Positions 1-6,223 of a DNA stretch of 8,692 nucleotides are shown here, one piece after another. Position 1 is the first letter of the stretch; each line of letters opens with the position of its first letter. The stretch covers positions 1-8,692 of the forward strand of contig JASJAL010000111.1 of assembly GCA_030067055.1 (NCBI GenBank). The letters are read 5' to 3'. The translations under genes were made by a program, and so were the position numbers. Below the pieces are notes generated by a model. The model saw only the letters and a program-made list of their open reading frames with translations, was not told where the DNA came from and did not search any database. The DNA is from Kiloniellales bacterium (GTDB taxonomy: Bacteria; Pseudomonadota; Alphaproteobacteria; Kiloniellales; JAKSBE01).

Positions 1-13
1 GGGGGGGATTCTG

Positions 14-1030
14 ATGACACAGATCGCGCTGACGCGGGCGAGCCAGCTGATCCAAGTCACCGATACCCTGGAACGTCTCGGCGGATCGCCGGAGAGGGTG
101 CTCGAGCAGGCGAAGCTGCCGATGTGGCACTACTGCGATCCGGACGACCTGATCCCCAGGCACCACATTCACGCGCTCATGCAGCAAGCCGCCCGAAGCC
201 TGGGCAGCCCGACCATCGGACTGCAGGTCGGCTCGCACAGCAGCGTCTCCAGCCTGGGCACCTTCGGCAGGCTGGTCGCGAACGCCCTCACGATCCATGA
301 CGCGTTTCAGACCTTCTGCCGCTTGCTTCACCTGCATACCTCCGACTGTCACAACTGGATGACCGAGGCGGGCGACGAGGTCTGGTTCTGCCGCAGTCCG
401 TATCTCGGCCCAAAGGTCGGCCGCCTGCACATGGAACAGTACGGGCTGATGCGGCTGATCGAATACGGGCGCTTGGCGGCCGGCCCCTCCTGGCGGCCGG
501 CCAAGGTCTGCCTGCAAATGCATGAAGCGCCGCCACGCGAACTGAGGGAAGCGCTCGGCGAGCCCGAGATAAATATCGGTCAGAGATTCACCGGCGTCGC
601 CATCCCGCGCGCCTTCCTCGCACTGCCGCCGCGGTGGTCCGGCACGACGCCGCGCGCAGGCACCGATCAGAATGAACAACGGCTTCGGCACACGGCGCCG
701 GCGACCAGCTTCCCCGACGCGCTGCGCCAAGTGGCCCGGACCTTGATGAAGGAAGGCACGCCACCGCGGGTCGAGGCGATGGCCGATATCACCGGACTTT
801 CCGTGCGTTCGCTGCAACGCCGCCTGGCCGAGCACGGGATCACCCACATCCAGATCCTCGATCAGGCCCGGTTCCAGGCCGCCACACGCCTGCTCGAGGA
901 CACCGAGAGCCGCATCACGGACATCGGCATGGAACTGGGCTACGCCGATTCCGCGCACTTCAGCCGCGCCTTCAAACGCTGGGCCGGGATCACGCCGCGC
1001 GAGTATCGCAGCTGCCAAACGATGCGGTGA
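14..1030 (+). CDS. AraC-family transcriptional regulator with N-terminal arabinose-binding-like domain
   Basis: The 338-residue protein has the layout of AraC regulators of the OruR/ArgR-like type. Residues about 20-200 resemble the Arabinose_bd (PF12625) effector domain. A linker rich in charged residues follows (about 208-235). A C-terminal DNA-binding domain (about 240-335) carries two helix-turn-helix units: HTH1 around 252-275 (VEAMADITGLSVRSLQRRL) and HTH2 around 301-323, with the family signature GYADSAHFSRAFKRWAG-TPREYR. It should bind promoter DNA in response to an unidentified small molecule. The ATG follows a run of seven G bases that could act as a ribosome binding site, but the frame is open to the left edge, so an upstream start cannot be excluded. 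The gene converges with the VOC gene at 1197-1940. Neither the effector nor the target promoter can be read from this window; the VOC gene is a possible target only by proximity. The family call is secure. Confidence 0.93.
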   Translation: MTQIALTRASQLIQVTDTLERLGGSPERVLEQAKLPMWHYCDPDDLIPRHHIHALMQQAARSLGSPTIGLQVGSHSSVSSLGTFGRLVANALTIHDAFQTFCRLLHLHTSDCHNWMTEAGDEVWFCRSPYLGPKVGRLHMEQYGLMRLIEYGRLAAGPSWRPAKVCLQMHEAPPRELREALGEPEINIGQRFTGVAIPRAFLALPPRWSGTTPRAGTDQNEQRLRHTAPATSFPDALRQVARTLMKEGTPPRVEAMADITGLSVRSLQRRLAEHGITHIQILDQARFQAATRLLEDTESRITDIGMELGYADSAHFSRAFKRWAGITPREYRSCQTMR

Positions 1031-1196
1031 TCGACCACGCGCTGCGCGGCCGGGTCTTGCGATCCGGCACCTGAGGCAGCGCCAATCGCATCCGTTTGTA
1101 AGTTCTAGCGGCCTTGCCTGTTGTTACCTTCGACCGTCTGCAATGGAACCAAGTGCGGAGTCCAGAACTCTTAGTTATCGACGGCGGCTCGGAATC

Positions 1197-1940
1197 TTAG
1201 GCACTGCCGATCCAAAGGTGATCATCCTGAAATGGGTGCTCAAGTCCTGAGACCTGGGCCCCGCCATATCCAGCCTTACCAACAAGCGGTCGCGACATCG
1301 GATTTGGTTCGGGGCGATGCAAGACTTCGAGGACCGTATAGGGACGTTGATAGACCCATGTCCGGTTCTCGACGGCATGGAGGTCGGGGCTCGGCGGCCG
1401 CGTGCGGGCGAATCCATAGAAATAGAGAGTGAAGCCGCGATCAGGCGCAGGAACGATAGACAGCGGCGTCATGCCCATGGCTTCGCAGGCGCTTTCGACC
1501 TGCGCAATATCGTTGGAGCGAAGCGTGAGCAGACTCAAGTGCGCGCCGCCGCCAAGGCGGCGCCCATCAAAGTCTTGCGAAGGACGCTCGCCTTCGAACC
1601 AGTGGTCGATCAACTCGATCACAAACCCTGCCGGATCCTTGAAGTGTGCCAGAAATGCTATGTCCCCAACTTGGCGTGGGGCTTCGATTTCAACACCTTT
1701 TTCAGCGAGCTGTTGGCAGGCGAGGTCAATGTTTTGGACACTTATCGAGATCTTCCAATAAAGGTCGGACGAGGTCATCTCGTAGAGACCGCCGCCGGCT
1801 TGGAACAGCAGACCGGCCTCTTCGTCCGCGTATCCTATCATCCCGTCTTCGCGCTCCCTCATGCCGAGGACGTCGCAATAGAATTCCATCTGGGCTTTGG
1901 GGTTCGGGGCACGGAGGCGTATCGCAGCAATTCTAGGCAA
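1197..1940 (-). CDS. Two-module VOC-superfamily protein (glyoxalase / extradiol dioxygenase fold)
   Basis: The 247-residue protein carries two vicinal-oxygen-chelate modules. Module 1 (about 4-115) has the typical opening followed by MEFYCDVLGM and ends with DPAGFVIELIDHW, where E109 occupies the usual metal-ligand position. Module 2 (about 133-207) opens with AHLSLLTL (H134) and closes with YTVLEVLHR (E205). The residue aligned with the first metal ligand of module 1 looks like Ala6, so module 2 is the better candidate for metal binding. The substrate is unknown; aromatic ring cleavage, glyoxalase-like isomerisation or resistance-type binding are all possible in this fold. The start is TTG at 1940, with GAGG about ten bases upstream; the frame is open back to a stop at 2001-2003 with no ATG or GTG. 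ATG at residue 18 would cut into the first beta strand. The gene is visibly poorer in GC than its neighbours and lies downstream of the tRNA-Leu on the same strand. Confidence 0.88.
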   Translation of the reverse strand: MPRIAAIRLRAPNPKAQMEFYCDVLGMREREDGMIGYADEEAGLLFQAGGGLYEMTSSDLYWKISISVQNIDLACQQLAEKGVEIEAPRQVGDIAFLAHFKDPAGFVIELIDHWFEGERPSQDFDGRRLGGGAHLSLLTLRSNDIAQVESACEAMGMTPLSIVPAPDRGFTLYFYGFARTRPPSPDLHAVENRTWVYQRPYTVLEVLHRPEPNPMSRPLVGKAGYGGAQVSGLEHPFQDDHLWIGSA

Positions 1941-2015
1941 GGGAAGGGCCTCAAATTTCAGCCGCCAAGCCGCCAGACGAACGGCCCCGTGAAGGCCAAT
2001 TTATCGATCGCTCGA

Positions 2016-2102
2016 TGGTGCGGGTGGAGGGACTTGAACCCCCACGGCCTTGCGGCCACCAGATTTTGAGTCTGGCGCGTCTACCAATTCCGCCACACCC
2101 GC
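2016..2102 (-). tRNA. tRNA-Leu, anticodon CAA, CCA encoded
   Basis: Read on the minus strand, the 5' acceptor arm GCGGGTG pairs with CACCCGC at the 3' end. The D-arm contains GGCGGAATTGGTAGACGC. The anticodon arm is CCAGA-CTCAAAA-TCTGG, which places CAA at positions 34-36 and so reads UUG leucine codons. A long class-II variable arm (GGCCGCAAGGCC) follows, as expected for leucine tRNA. The T-arm has GGGGTTCAAGTCCC. The terminal ACCA is genomically encoded (2016-2019). The spurious peptide GWRDLNPHG on the opposite strand is the usual by-product of translating such a gene. Confidence 0.98.
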
Positions 2103-2119
2103 AGGTTCGTGTGAACCTG
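2102..2119 (-). other. Hairpin abutting the 5' end of tRNA-Leu
   Basis: CAGGTTC (2102-2108) and GAACCTG (2113-2119) form a perfect 7-bp stem with a four-base loop. In the tRNA precursor it sits directly on the mature 5' end and includes the first tRNA base, so it would compete with the acceptor stem or shape the RNase P leader. It could equally be chance. Confidence 0.45.
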
Positions 2120-2163
2120 GCCCGCCCGGCCCCCGGAAGCGGCCGCGGGCGAGCCGCGCCCGC

Positions 2164-2191
2164 ATCATAGTCGGCGCCTGCGCCGAGGCAA
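2164..2191 (-). promoter_or_regulatory. Probable sigma-70 promoter of tRNA-Leu
   Basis: On the minus strand TTGCCT (2191-2186) and TATGAT (2169-2164) are separated by 16 bases, both good matches to -35 and -10 hexamers. The -10 is followed by a very GC-rich discriminator (GCGGGCGCGG), a common trait of stable-RNA promoters under stringent control. Transcription would start near 2157, giving a leader of about 55 nt before the mature tRNA 5' end. Called by eye; not tested. Confidence 0.6.
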
Positions 2192-2208
2192 CAGGAGAAG
2201 CGCGCCTG

Positions 2209-2256
2209 GAGCATGATCGCGTCACACCGCAGCAATGTGACGCGTGAATCATGCTC
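2209..2256. repeat. Palindromic repeat, GAGCATGAT family-like (REP-like)
   Basis: GAGCATGAT (2209-2217) is inverted as ATCATGCTC (2248-2256), and inside it GCGTCACA (2219-2226) is inverted as TGTGACGC (2236-2243), leaving a nine-base loop. The outer AGAGCATGAT..ATCATGCTCTA arms resemble intergenic palindromes scattered in many alphaproteobacterial genomes. Only one copy lies in this window, so its repeat status rests on that resemblance. Confidence 0.65.
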
Positions 2257-2271
2257 TAACCTGTCAAAGTG

Positions 2272-2316
2272 GATCAAGATCGGCTCAGATTGATTTAATC
2301 TGAGCCGATCTTGATC
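2272..2316. repeat. Perfect 20-bp inverted repeat with 5-nt loop
   Basis: Bases 2272-2291 are the exact reverse complement of 2297-2316, with loop GATTT. The arms start GATCAAGATCGG and contain the core CAGATT/AATCTG. The element begins 15 bases after the preceding palindrome, so the two may form one composite unit. It is followed by TGGGG rather than a T-run and lies between divergent genes, so a Rho-independent terminator role is unlikely. A REP-like element or a regulatory hairpin ahead of the GT-C gene are the alternatives. Confidence 0.8.
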
Positions 2317-2390
2317 TGGGGCTTCAGGCTATCTTAACGCCGGACCCGACAGGCTTGCGGCCTCCGCCGGCCGAGAGATCCTTGTCCCAG

Positions 2391-4286
2391 ATGAACAGCC
2401 AAAGCGATGCACAGCAAGGCGACAGCCGTCCGCCCGCTCACCTGGCGCTGGGACTGGTGCTGGTCTGGCTGCTGGTCCAGCTCGGTCTCCTGCTGATTCA
2501 CGCGCCGGCGGCGCTCGACGGCGGCCTGACCGGTCCCGACAGCTACATGCGCATGGTCCGGGTCGGCGAGTTGCTCCAGGGCGAGGGCTGGTACGACAGC
2601 ACCATCGCCCGCAGCAACGCGCCCTACGGCGAGACCCTGCACTGGTCCCGCCCCTTCGACCTGCTGCTGATCCTGCTCGCCCTGCCCGCGGCGCTCTTCG
2701 TCGGCCTGAGCGGCGGCCTGACCTGGGCCGCGGTCGCGGTCTCTCCGCTGCTGCAGCTCGCCTGCGCCGCCGCGCTGGCCTGGGCCGTCGCCCCGCTGCT
2801 CGGCCGCGGCCTGGCCGCCCTGGCCGCCCTGATCTTCCTGCTGCAGCCGGCCCTGCTCTACGCCTTCCTGCCCGGGCGGCCGGACCACCACGGCTTCCTG
2901 CTGTTGATCTTCGCCCTGTCGCTGGGCTGGACCCTGCGCGCCGCGATCGACCCCGGATCGCGCCGTGCCGCCCTGGCCGCGGGCGCCCTCGGCGGCCTCG
3001 CGCTCTGGGCCAGCCTGGAACTCGCCATCGCGCTGGCCGTCGGAACGCTGGCCCTGGCCCTCTCCTGGATCGTCGAAGGCGGCGAACAGCGCCGGCGCCA
3101 GAACCTGGCCTACGCCACTGGCCTCGCCGTCGTCCTGGCAGTCGCGCTGATTGTCGAGCGGCCGCCGGCCGAGGTCCTGAGGGCCGTCTACGACAAGGTC
3201 TCTATCGTCCACCTCAGCCTGGCGCTGCTGATGGCCGGCTTCTGGACCATCGCAGCCCTGCCGAACCGCCGCGGGCTTCTGGACCGCCCCGCCCCTCGCC
3301 TCGTCGCCGGGCTAGCCGGCGCGGCGGCGGCCCTGGCCTGCCTGCACCTCCTCTTTCCCAGGGTGCTGGGTGGGCCCATGGTCGATGTCCACCCCGAAAT
3401 CCGGGACATCTGGCTCGACCGGGTGACCGAGATGCAGCCGGTCTTCCCCGACAGCGCCAGGGGCCTGGAGCAGTTCCTGACGAGTTTCGGCTCGGGGCTG
3501 CTCGGCCTCGCCTTTCTGGCCTGGATCCTGGCCCGGGACCGCGACCGGGTCCGACGAAGGGCCTGGGCGGCGATCGCCCTGGCGATCGCGGTTACCCTGC
3601 CGCTCGGCATACTGCATCTGCGCATGGCCGGCTTTGCGGCGCTGGTGCTGGTGATCCCCTTGACCGAGCTGGCCGGCCGTCTGTTGCACTGGAGCGGCGG
3701 CATCGCTTCGCTTCTGCCGCGGGCCCTGCTGCGCGGGCTGGTCCTGGCCGGCACGGTGGCCGGCGGCCTGGCGGCGGCGCAGGCCGTGGTCCCGAGCGCT
3801 GAGCGGGCGGCCGGTGAGCCGGAGACCGGCGCGCGCGGGGCCGCTGTGCCCGCCAAAGGCAAGGTCTGCGCGCTGCCCGCGCTCGCGGCCCATCTGACGG
3901 CGACGCAGGGGGCGACGGACTTGGCCCTTCTCGCCCTGCTCGACCACGGGCCCGAGCTGCTCTACCGGACACCCTATTCGGTGGTCGCGACGCCCTATCA
4001 TCGCAACGGCCCGGGCATCATCGACGCCCATGCCGCGATGACGGCCGGCGACCCGGAAGCCGCGCGGCAGATCCTGGAAGCGCGCGGCATCGACCTGGTC
4101 CTGCTCTGCCCGCAGCCTGTGGAGGAGATGTTCTTCGCGCCGCGGCCGGGCGCGGCGGGCCAGGGTCAGACGCTCTACACGCGCCTCCTGACGGGCCGGC
4201 CGCCCGCCTGGCTGCGCCCGGTCGCGCTACCGCCGGAGCTGGCGGCGCGCTTCAAGCTCTTCGCCGTCCAACCGCCGGACGCCTAG
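2391..4286 (+). CDS. Polytopic GT-C membrane protein, STT3-like glycosyltransferase / oligosaccharyltransferase relative
   Basis: This 631-residue protein (from ATG 2391) has roughly a dozen hydrophobic segments between about 18 and 465 and a C-terminal soluble part (about 485-631). The motif order matches GT-C enzymes of the STT3/AglB/PglB type. An acidic first loop GPDSYMRMVR (D50) follows the first membrane helix. PGRPDHHG (161-168) recalls the DHH segment after an inner-membrane helix. RVTEMQPVF (E347) sits where STT3 proteins have their TIxE-like loop. Instead of WWDYG the soluble domain has LLDHGPELLYRTPYSVVATPYHRN (517-539). The family transfers sugars from polyprenyl carriers on the outer face of the membrane; donor and acceptor here are unknown. 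A TTG 36 bases upstream is an alternative start, but ATG leads straight into a short polar tail and the first helix. The gene stands alone, convergent with the NTF2-like gene (27-bp gap). GT-C fold fairly sure; transfer to protein is inference. Confidence 0.75.
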   Translation: MNSQSDAQQGDSRPPAHLALGLVLVWLLVQLGLLLIHAPAALDGGLTGPDSYMRMVRVGELLQGEGWYDSTIARSNAPYGETLHWSRPFDLLLILLALPAALFVGLSGGLTWAAVAVSPLLQLACAAALAWAVAPLLGRGLAALAALIFLLQPALLYAFLPGRPDHHGFLLLIFALSLGWTLRAAIDPGSRRAALAAGALGGLALWASLELAIALAVGTLALALSWIVEGGEQRRRQNLAYATGLAVVLAVALIVERPPAEVLRAVYDKVSIVHLSLALLMAGFWTIAALPNRRGLLDRPAPRLVAGLAGAAAALACLHLLFPRVLGGPMVDVHPEIRDIWLDRVTEMQPVFPDSARGLEQFLTSFGSGLLGLAFLAWILARDRDRVRRRAWAAIALAIAVTLPLGILHLRMAGFAALVLVIPLTELAGRLLHWSGGIASLLPRALLRGLVLAGTVAGGLAAAQAVVPSAERAAGEPETGARGAAVPAKGKVCALPALAAHLTATQGATDLALLALLDHGPELLYRTPYSVVATPYHRNGPGIIDAHAAMTAGDPEAARQILEARGIDLVLLCPQPVEEMFFAPRPGAAGQGQTLYTRLLTGRPPAWLRPVALPPELAARFKLFAVQPPDA

Positions 4287-4313
4287 CTCAACTTTCCAGT
4301 CGCAAGGCCGCCA

Positions 4314-4718
4314 TCACTGCAGCGGACCGCTGGTCGGCTCGGGTTTGGGCGGCGGGGCCTCGTGGCAGGGCCCGGCCTGGTGGTGCACCAGCCGCCAGGC
4401 GCTGCCGTCGCGCCGGAAGACGTTGGTCGCGACCAGCAGGCTGCCGGCGATCTCCTCGTAGCAGAGCACGACGGCTGTGGCCCCGATCAGGTGCGCCTCG
4501 GCGTTGCGGCAAGAGACCGGGGGCGAGGCCGGGTTGCCCAGGATCCCGCGCCAGGACTGGAGCACGGCCGACCGGCCAGTCAGGGCCCGCCAGCCCGGAT
4601 GGATGCAGGAAACCGGCTCGTCGTCGGCCCAGACTGCCGCCATCGCATCGAAATCGCGGGTCGCGAAGGCCAGGTAGAAGGCTTCGTTGGCGAAGAGCAC
4701 GGCGTCGGCATCGCTCAT
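4314..4718 (-). CDS. NTF2-like / SnoaL-like small protein
   Basis: The 134-residue protein fits the cone-shaped NTF2-like fold (SnoaL_3/DUF4440 type). An N-terminal helix pair ANEAFYLAFATRDFDAMAAVWADDE (10-34) is followed by the strand signature VSCIHPGWRALTGRSAVLQSW (36-56), then alternating strands (about 73-113) ending WRLVHHQAGPC. The proline-rich tail (121-134) is likely disordered. Family members act as small enzymes, binding proteins or accessory domains, so no reaction can be assigned. The ATG is preceded by a strong ribosome binding site (GAGAGGAGG, about seven bases upstream), which fixes the start. The gene is transcribed toward the GT-C gene, and its upstream region runs into the palindromic repeats at 4765-4893. 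The role is unknown. Confidence 0.88.
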   Translation of the reverse strand: MSDADAVLFANEAFYLAFATRDFDAMAAVWADDEPVSCIHPGWRALTGRSAVLQSWRGILGNPASPPVSCRNAEAHLIGATAVVLCYEEIAGSLLVATNVFRRDGSAWRLVHHQAGPCHEAPPPKPEPTSGPLQ

Positions 4719-4764
4719 GGCGGCGGGCCTCCTCTCACGTATAAGGAGAATCCAGGACCAGAGC

Positions 4765-4818
4765 CTAGCGCACTTCCCGATCAGACGCGATCTCGTCTGG
4801 CCGAGAGTCGTGCGCTAA
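4765..4818. repeat. Palindromic repeat copy 1 (CTAG-GCGC / CCGATCAGACG family)
   Basis: Outer arms TAGCGCAC (4766-4773) and GTGCGCTA (4810-4817) are perfect inverted repeats. An inner stem CAGACG/CGTCTG (4782-4787/4794-4799) lies between them. The first 25 bases (4765-4789) match the reverse complement of 5633-5657 (copy 3) at 24 positions, which shows this is a real repeated element rather than a chance hairpin. Confidence 0.85.
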
Positions 4819-4827
4819 ATCCTCAAA

Positions 4828-4893
4828 GCTAGGGCGTTATATCCGGCCAGATGGTTCGCGACGCGATCCCATCTGATCGGATAGCGCTCTAGC
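4828..4893. repeat. Palindromic repeat copy 2 (same family, diverged)
   Basis: The 66-bp unit begins GCTAG (4828-4832) and ends CTAGC (4889-4893). Inner arms ATCCGGCCAGATGG (4841-4854) and CCATCTGATCGGAT (4869-4882) pair at 12 of 14 positions around a GC-rich loop. It shares CTGATCGG plus a terminal GCGCTCTAGC-like end with the other two copies. It lies 9 bases after copy 1. Confidence 0.8.
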
Positions 4894-5016
4894 ACTCAAC
4901 CCGGACATCCGAACCAGGGAATCGCGCTCCGCGGCTGCGCCGGGGTGGCGGCGATTGCCTGGGACCGCCGTGCCTGATAAAGGAGCGCTGCCGTCACCAG
5001 CCGGAGCCCCGCCCGC

Positions 5017-5598
5017 GTGCTGCGCCGCACCTACGACTGGACAATGGGCCTCGCGGCCCATCGCCACGCGATCAGCGCCCTGATCGCCGTGGCTTTCATC
5101 GAAAGCTCGGTCTTCCCGATCCCGCCCGACGTGCTGCTGATCCCGATGATCCTGGCGGCCCGTGAGCGGGCCTGGACCATGGCCGGGCTGGCGACCGTGG
5201 CCTCGGTGCTGGGCGGGATGCTCGGCTACGGCATCGGCTACTTCTTCTACGAGGCGATCGCCCAGCCGCTGATCGAGTTCTACGGCTACGGCGCCAAGTT
5301 CGGCGACTTCCAGCTCCGCTATCAGGACTGGGGCGCCTGGATCGTCTTCATCGCCGGGGTGACGCCCTTCCCCTACAAGGTCATCACCATCACCAGCGGC
5401 GTGGTGCAGCTCGACCTGCTGGTCTTCACGGTGGCGTCGGTCCTGGCCCGCGGGCTGCGCTTCTTCGTCCTGGCCGGGCTGCTGTGGTATTTCGGGCCGC
5501 CGATCCGCGACTTCATCGAGCGCCGCCTCGGCCTGGTCTTTACGGTTTTCTGCATCCTGCTGGTCGGCGGCTTCATCGTCGCGCGCTACCTGGTCTAG
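5017..5598 (+). CDS. yqaA: YqaA-type DedA/VTT-domain membrane protein
   Basis: The 193-residue inner-membrane protein matches the YqaA branch of the DedA (VTT/SNARE-associated) family. It opens with LRRTYDWTMGLAAHRHA, then has a re-entrant-loop motif with an acidic residue, AFIESSVFPIPPDVLLIP (26-43, E29). A glycine-rich helix GGMLGYGIGY (66-75) follows, then AGVTPFPYKVITITSG (113-128) and ARGLRFF (144-150). A C-terminal helix spans about 172-191. DedA proteins are linked to lipid flipping or polyprenyl-phosphate recycling and membrane energetics; the exact substrate of this branch is not established. GTG 5017 is chosen because the conserved LRR-YDWT opening lies directly after it and CGGAG sits about ten bases upstream; ATG at residue 10 would delete it. 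Its stop codon lies inside the left end of repeat copy 3. It precedes dsbB and coq7 in the same direction. Confidence 0.9.
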   Translation: MLRRTYDWTMGLAAHRHAISALIAVAFIESSVFPIPPDVLLIPMILAARERAWTMAGLATVASVLGGMLGYGIGYFFYEAIAQPLIEFYGYGAKFGDFQLRYQDWGAWIVFIAGVTPFPYKVITITSGVVQLDLLVFTVASVLARGLRFFVLAGLLWYFGPPIRDFIERRLGLVFTVFCILLVGGFIVARYLV

Positions 5599-5657
5599 GG
5601 CCTTTGCCGATCAGATGGAATTGCGTCGCGCACGCGTCTGATCGGGCAGTGCGCTAG
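5595..5657. repeat. Palindromic repeat copy 3, containing the yqaA stop codon
   Basis: The 63-bp unit starts CTAG (5595-5598) and ends CTAG (5654-5657). TGCCGATCAGA (5605-5615) is inverted as TCTGATCGGGCA (5637-5648) with one bulged base. Its right 25 bases match copy 1 in inverted orientation at 24 of 25 positions. The TAG stop of yqaA is bases 5596-5598 of the element. As RNA it would form a stable hairpin between yqaA and dsbB that might stabilise the upstream message or reduce read-through; it has no following T-run. Confidence 0.85.
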
Positions 5658-5707
5658 CCCGCCATCTTCGCTGGCCTGCCAAGCTTGCCGCGCTTATATC
5701 TCACGGG

Positions 5708-6223
5708 ATGAATCTCGACACCCTCGCCCGGCCCCGGATCGCGCCCGCCGCCCTCGCCCTGGTCGGCCTGGGCGCCCTGGCGGCCGCCTTTACCGCGCAA
5801 TACGGCTTCGACCTGCAGCCCTGCATCCTCTGCCTCTATCAGCGGGTGCCCTACGCCCTTGCCCTCGGCCTGGGGCTGATCGGGGTGTTCGCGCTGCGCC
5901 CGGCCGGCCTGCAGGCTCTCCTGGTCCTAGTCGCCGGCCTGGCGTTCCTCGCCGGGGCCGGGATCGCCGGCTACCACGTCGGGGTCGAGCAGCACTGGTG
6001 GGCCGGCACTGCGAGCTGCACGGCACCGGGCTTTGACGCCAACCTCTCGATGGAGGAGCTGCAGCGCCAGCTCGACGAGGCGGCCAGCTTCGTGCCCTGC
6101 GACCAGGTGGCCTGGTCGCTGTTCGGGATCTCCATGGCCGGCTATAATCTCGTCGCCTCCCTGATACTGGCGGTCGTCTTCCTGATGACCGCAGCGAGGC
6201 TGCGCAGCCCGAGGACGGCATGA
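5708..6223 (+). CDS. dsbB: Disulfide bond formation protein B (quinone reductase of the periplasmic thiol-oxidation pathway)
   Basis: The 171-residue protein has the DsbB plan of four membrane helices (about 12-30, 45-63, 69-89, 140-163) and two periplasmic cysteine pairs. The first pair is the CxxC redox centre QPCILCLYQR (C39, C42). The second pair is C104 and C131 in the second loop, which also carries the HVGVEQHWW segment (90-98) seen in this family. DsbB reoxidises the periplasmic oxidase DsbA and hands the electrons to ubiquinone. All four cysteines are present, so the protein should be active; no dsbA is in the window. The ATG has only a weak ribosome binding site (ACGGG). The reading frame overlaps coq7 by four bases (ATGA), so translation is probably coupled. 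A TTATAT at 5694-5699 might be a -10 box, but without a good -35. Confidence 0.95.
   Translation: MNLDTLARPRIAPAALALVGLGALAAAFTAQYGFDLQPCILCLYQRVPYALALGLGLIGVFALRPAGLQALLVLVAGLAFLAGAGIAGYHVGVEQHWWAGTASCTAPGFDANLSMEELQRQLDEAASFVPCDQVAWSLFGISMAGYNLVASLILAVVFLMTAARLRSPRTA

Larger units (their letters stand above)
2103..2390. other. Divergent intergenic region between tRNA-Leu and the GT-C gene
   Basis: The 288 bases contain no convincing gene. They hold the tRNA promoter and its GC-rich leader (including GCGGGC/GCCCGC at 2145-2150/2158-2163) and two adjacent palindromes (2209-2256 and 2272-2316). Between the second palindrome and the GT-C start I see no clear -35/-10 pair. Short frames across this region translate the tRNA or the repeats and are not genes. 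Confidence 0.75.

Noticed and set aside
1317..2069. 250-codon + strand frame ending in GWRDLNPHG
   Set aside because: It is antisense to the VOC gene and ends inside the tRNA-Leu. WRDLNPHG is the well-known false peptide from translating a tRNA gene backwards.
2243..2267. TTGACA on the minus strand as a second tRNA promoter
   Set aside because: No acceptable -10 hexamer at 16-18 bases; the hexamer lies between the two palindromes.
1951..2277. Minus-strand frames over the tRNA (peptides containing VAELVDAPDSKSGG and GIGRRARLKIWW)
   Set aside because: These are literal translations of the tRNA-Leu sequence, frequent artefacts in gene calls.
2272..2316. Rho-independent terminator
   Set aside because: The stem is perfect but no T-run follows on either side and the flanking genes diverge from it.
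2355..2390. TTG start for the GT-C protein
   Set aside because: Adds 12 residues with no ribosome binding site or membrane feature; ATG 2391 gives a normal N-terminus.
2334..3212. 292-codon minus-strand frame, Gln/Gly/Arg-rich
   Set aside because: Lies opposite the GT-C gene. The composition reflects GC-rich codon complementarity and there is no recognisable domain.
4765..4893. CRISPR array or tandem direct repeats
   Set aside because: The repeated units are palindromes of differing sequence and orientation without regular spacers.
4951..4981. TTGCCT...TGATAA as the yqaA promoter
   Set aside because: The spacer is only 14-15 bases; too short for a confident sigma-70 call.
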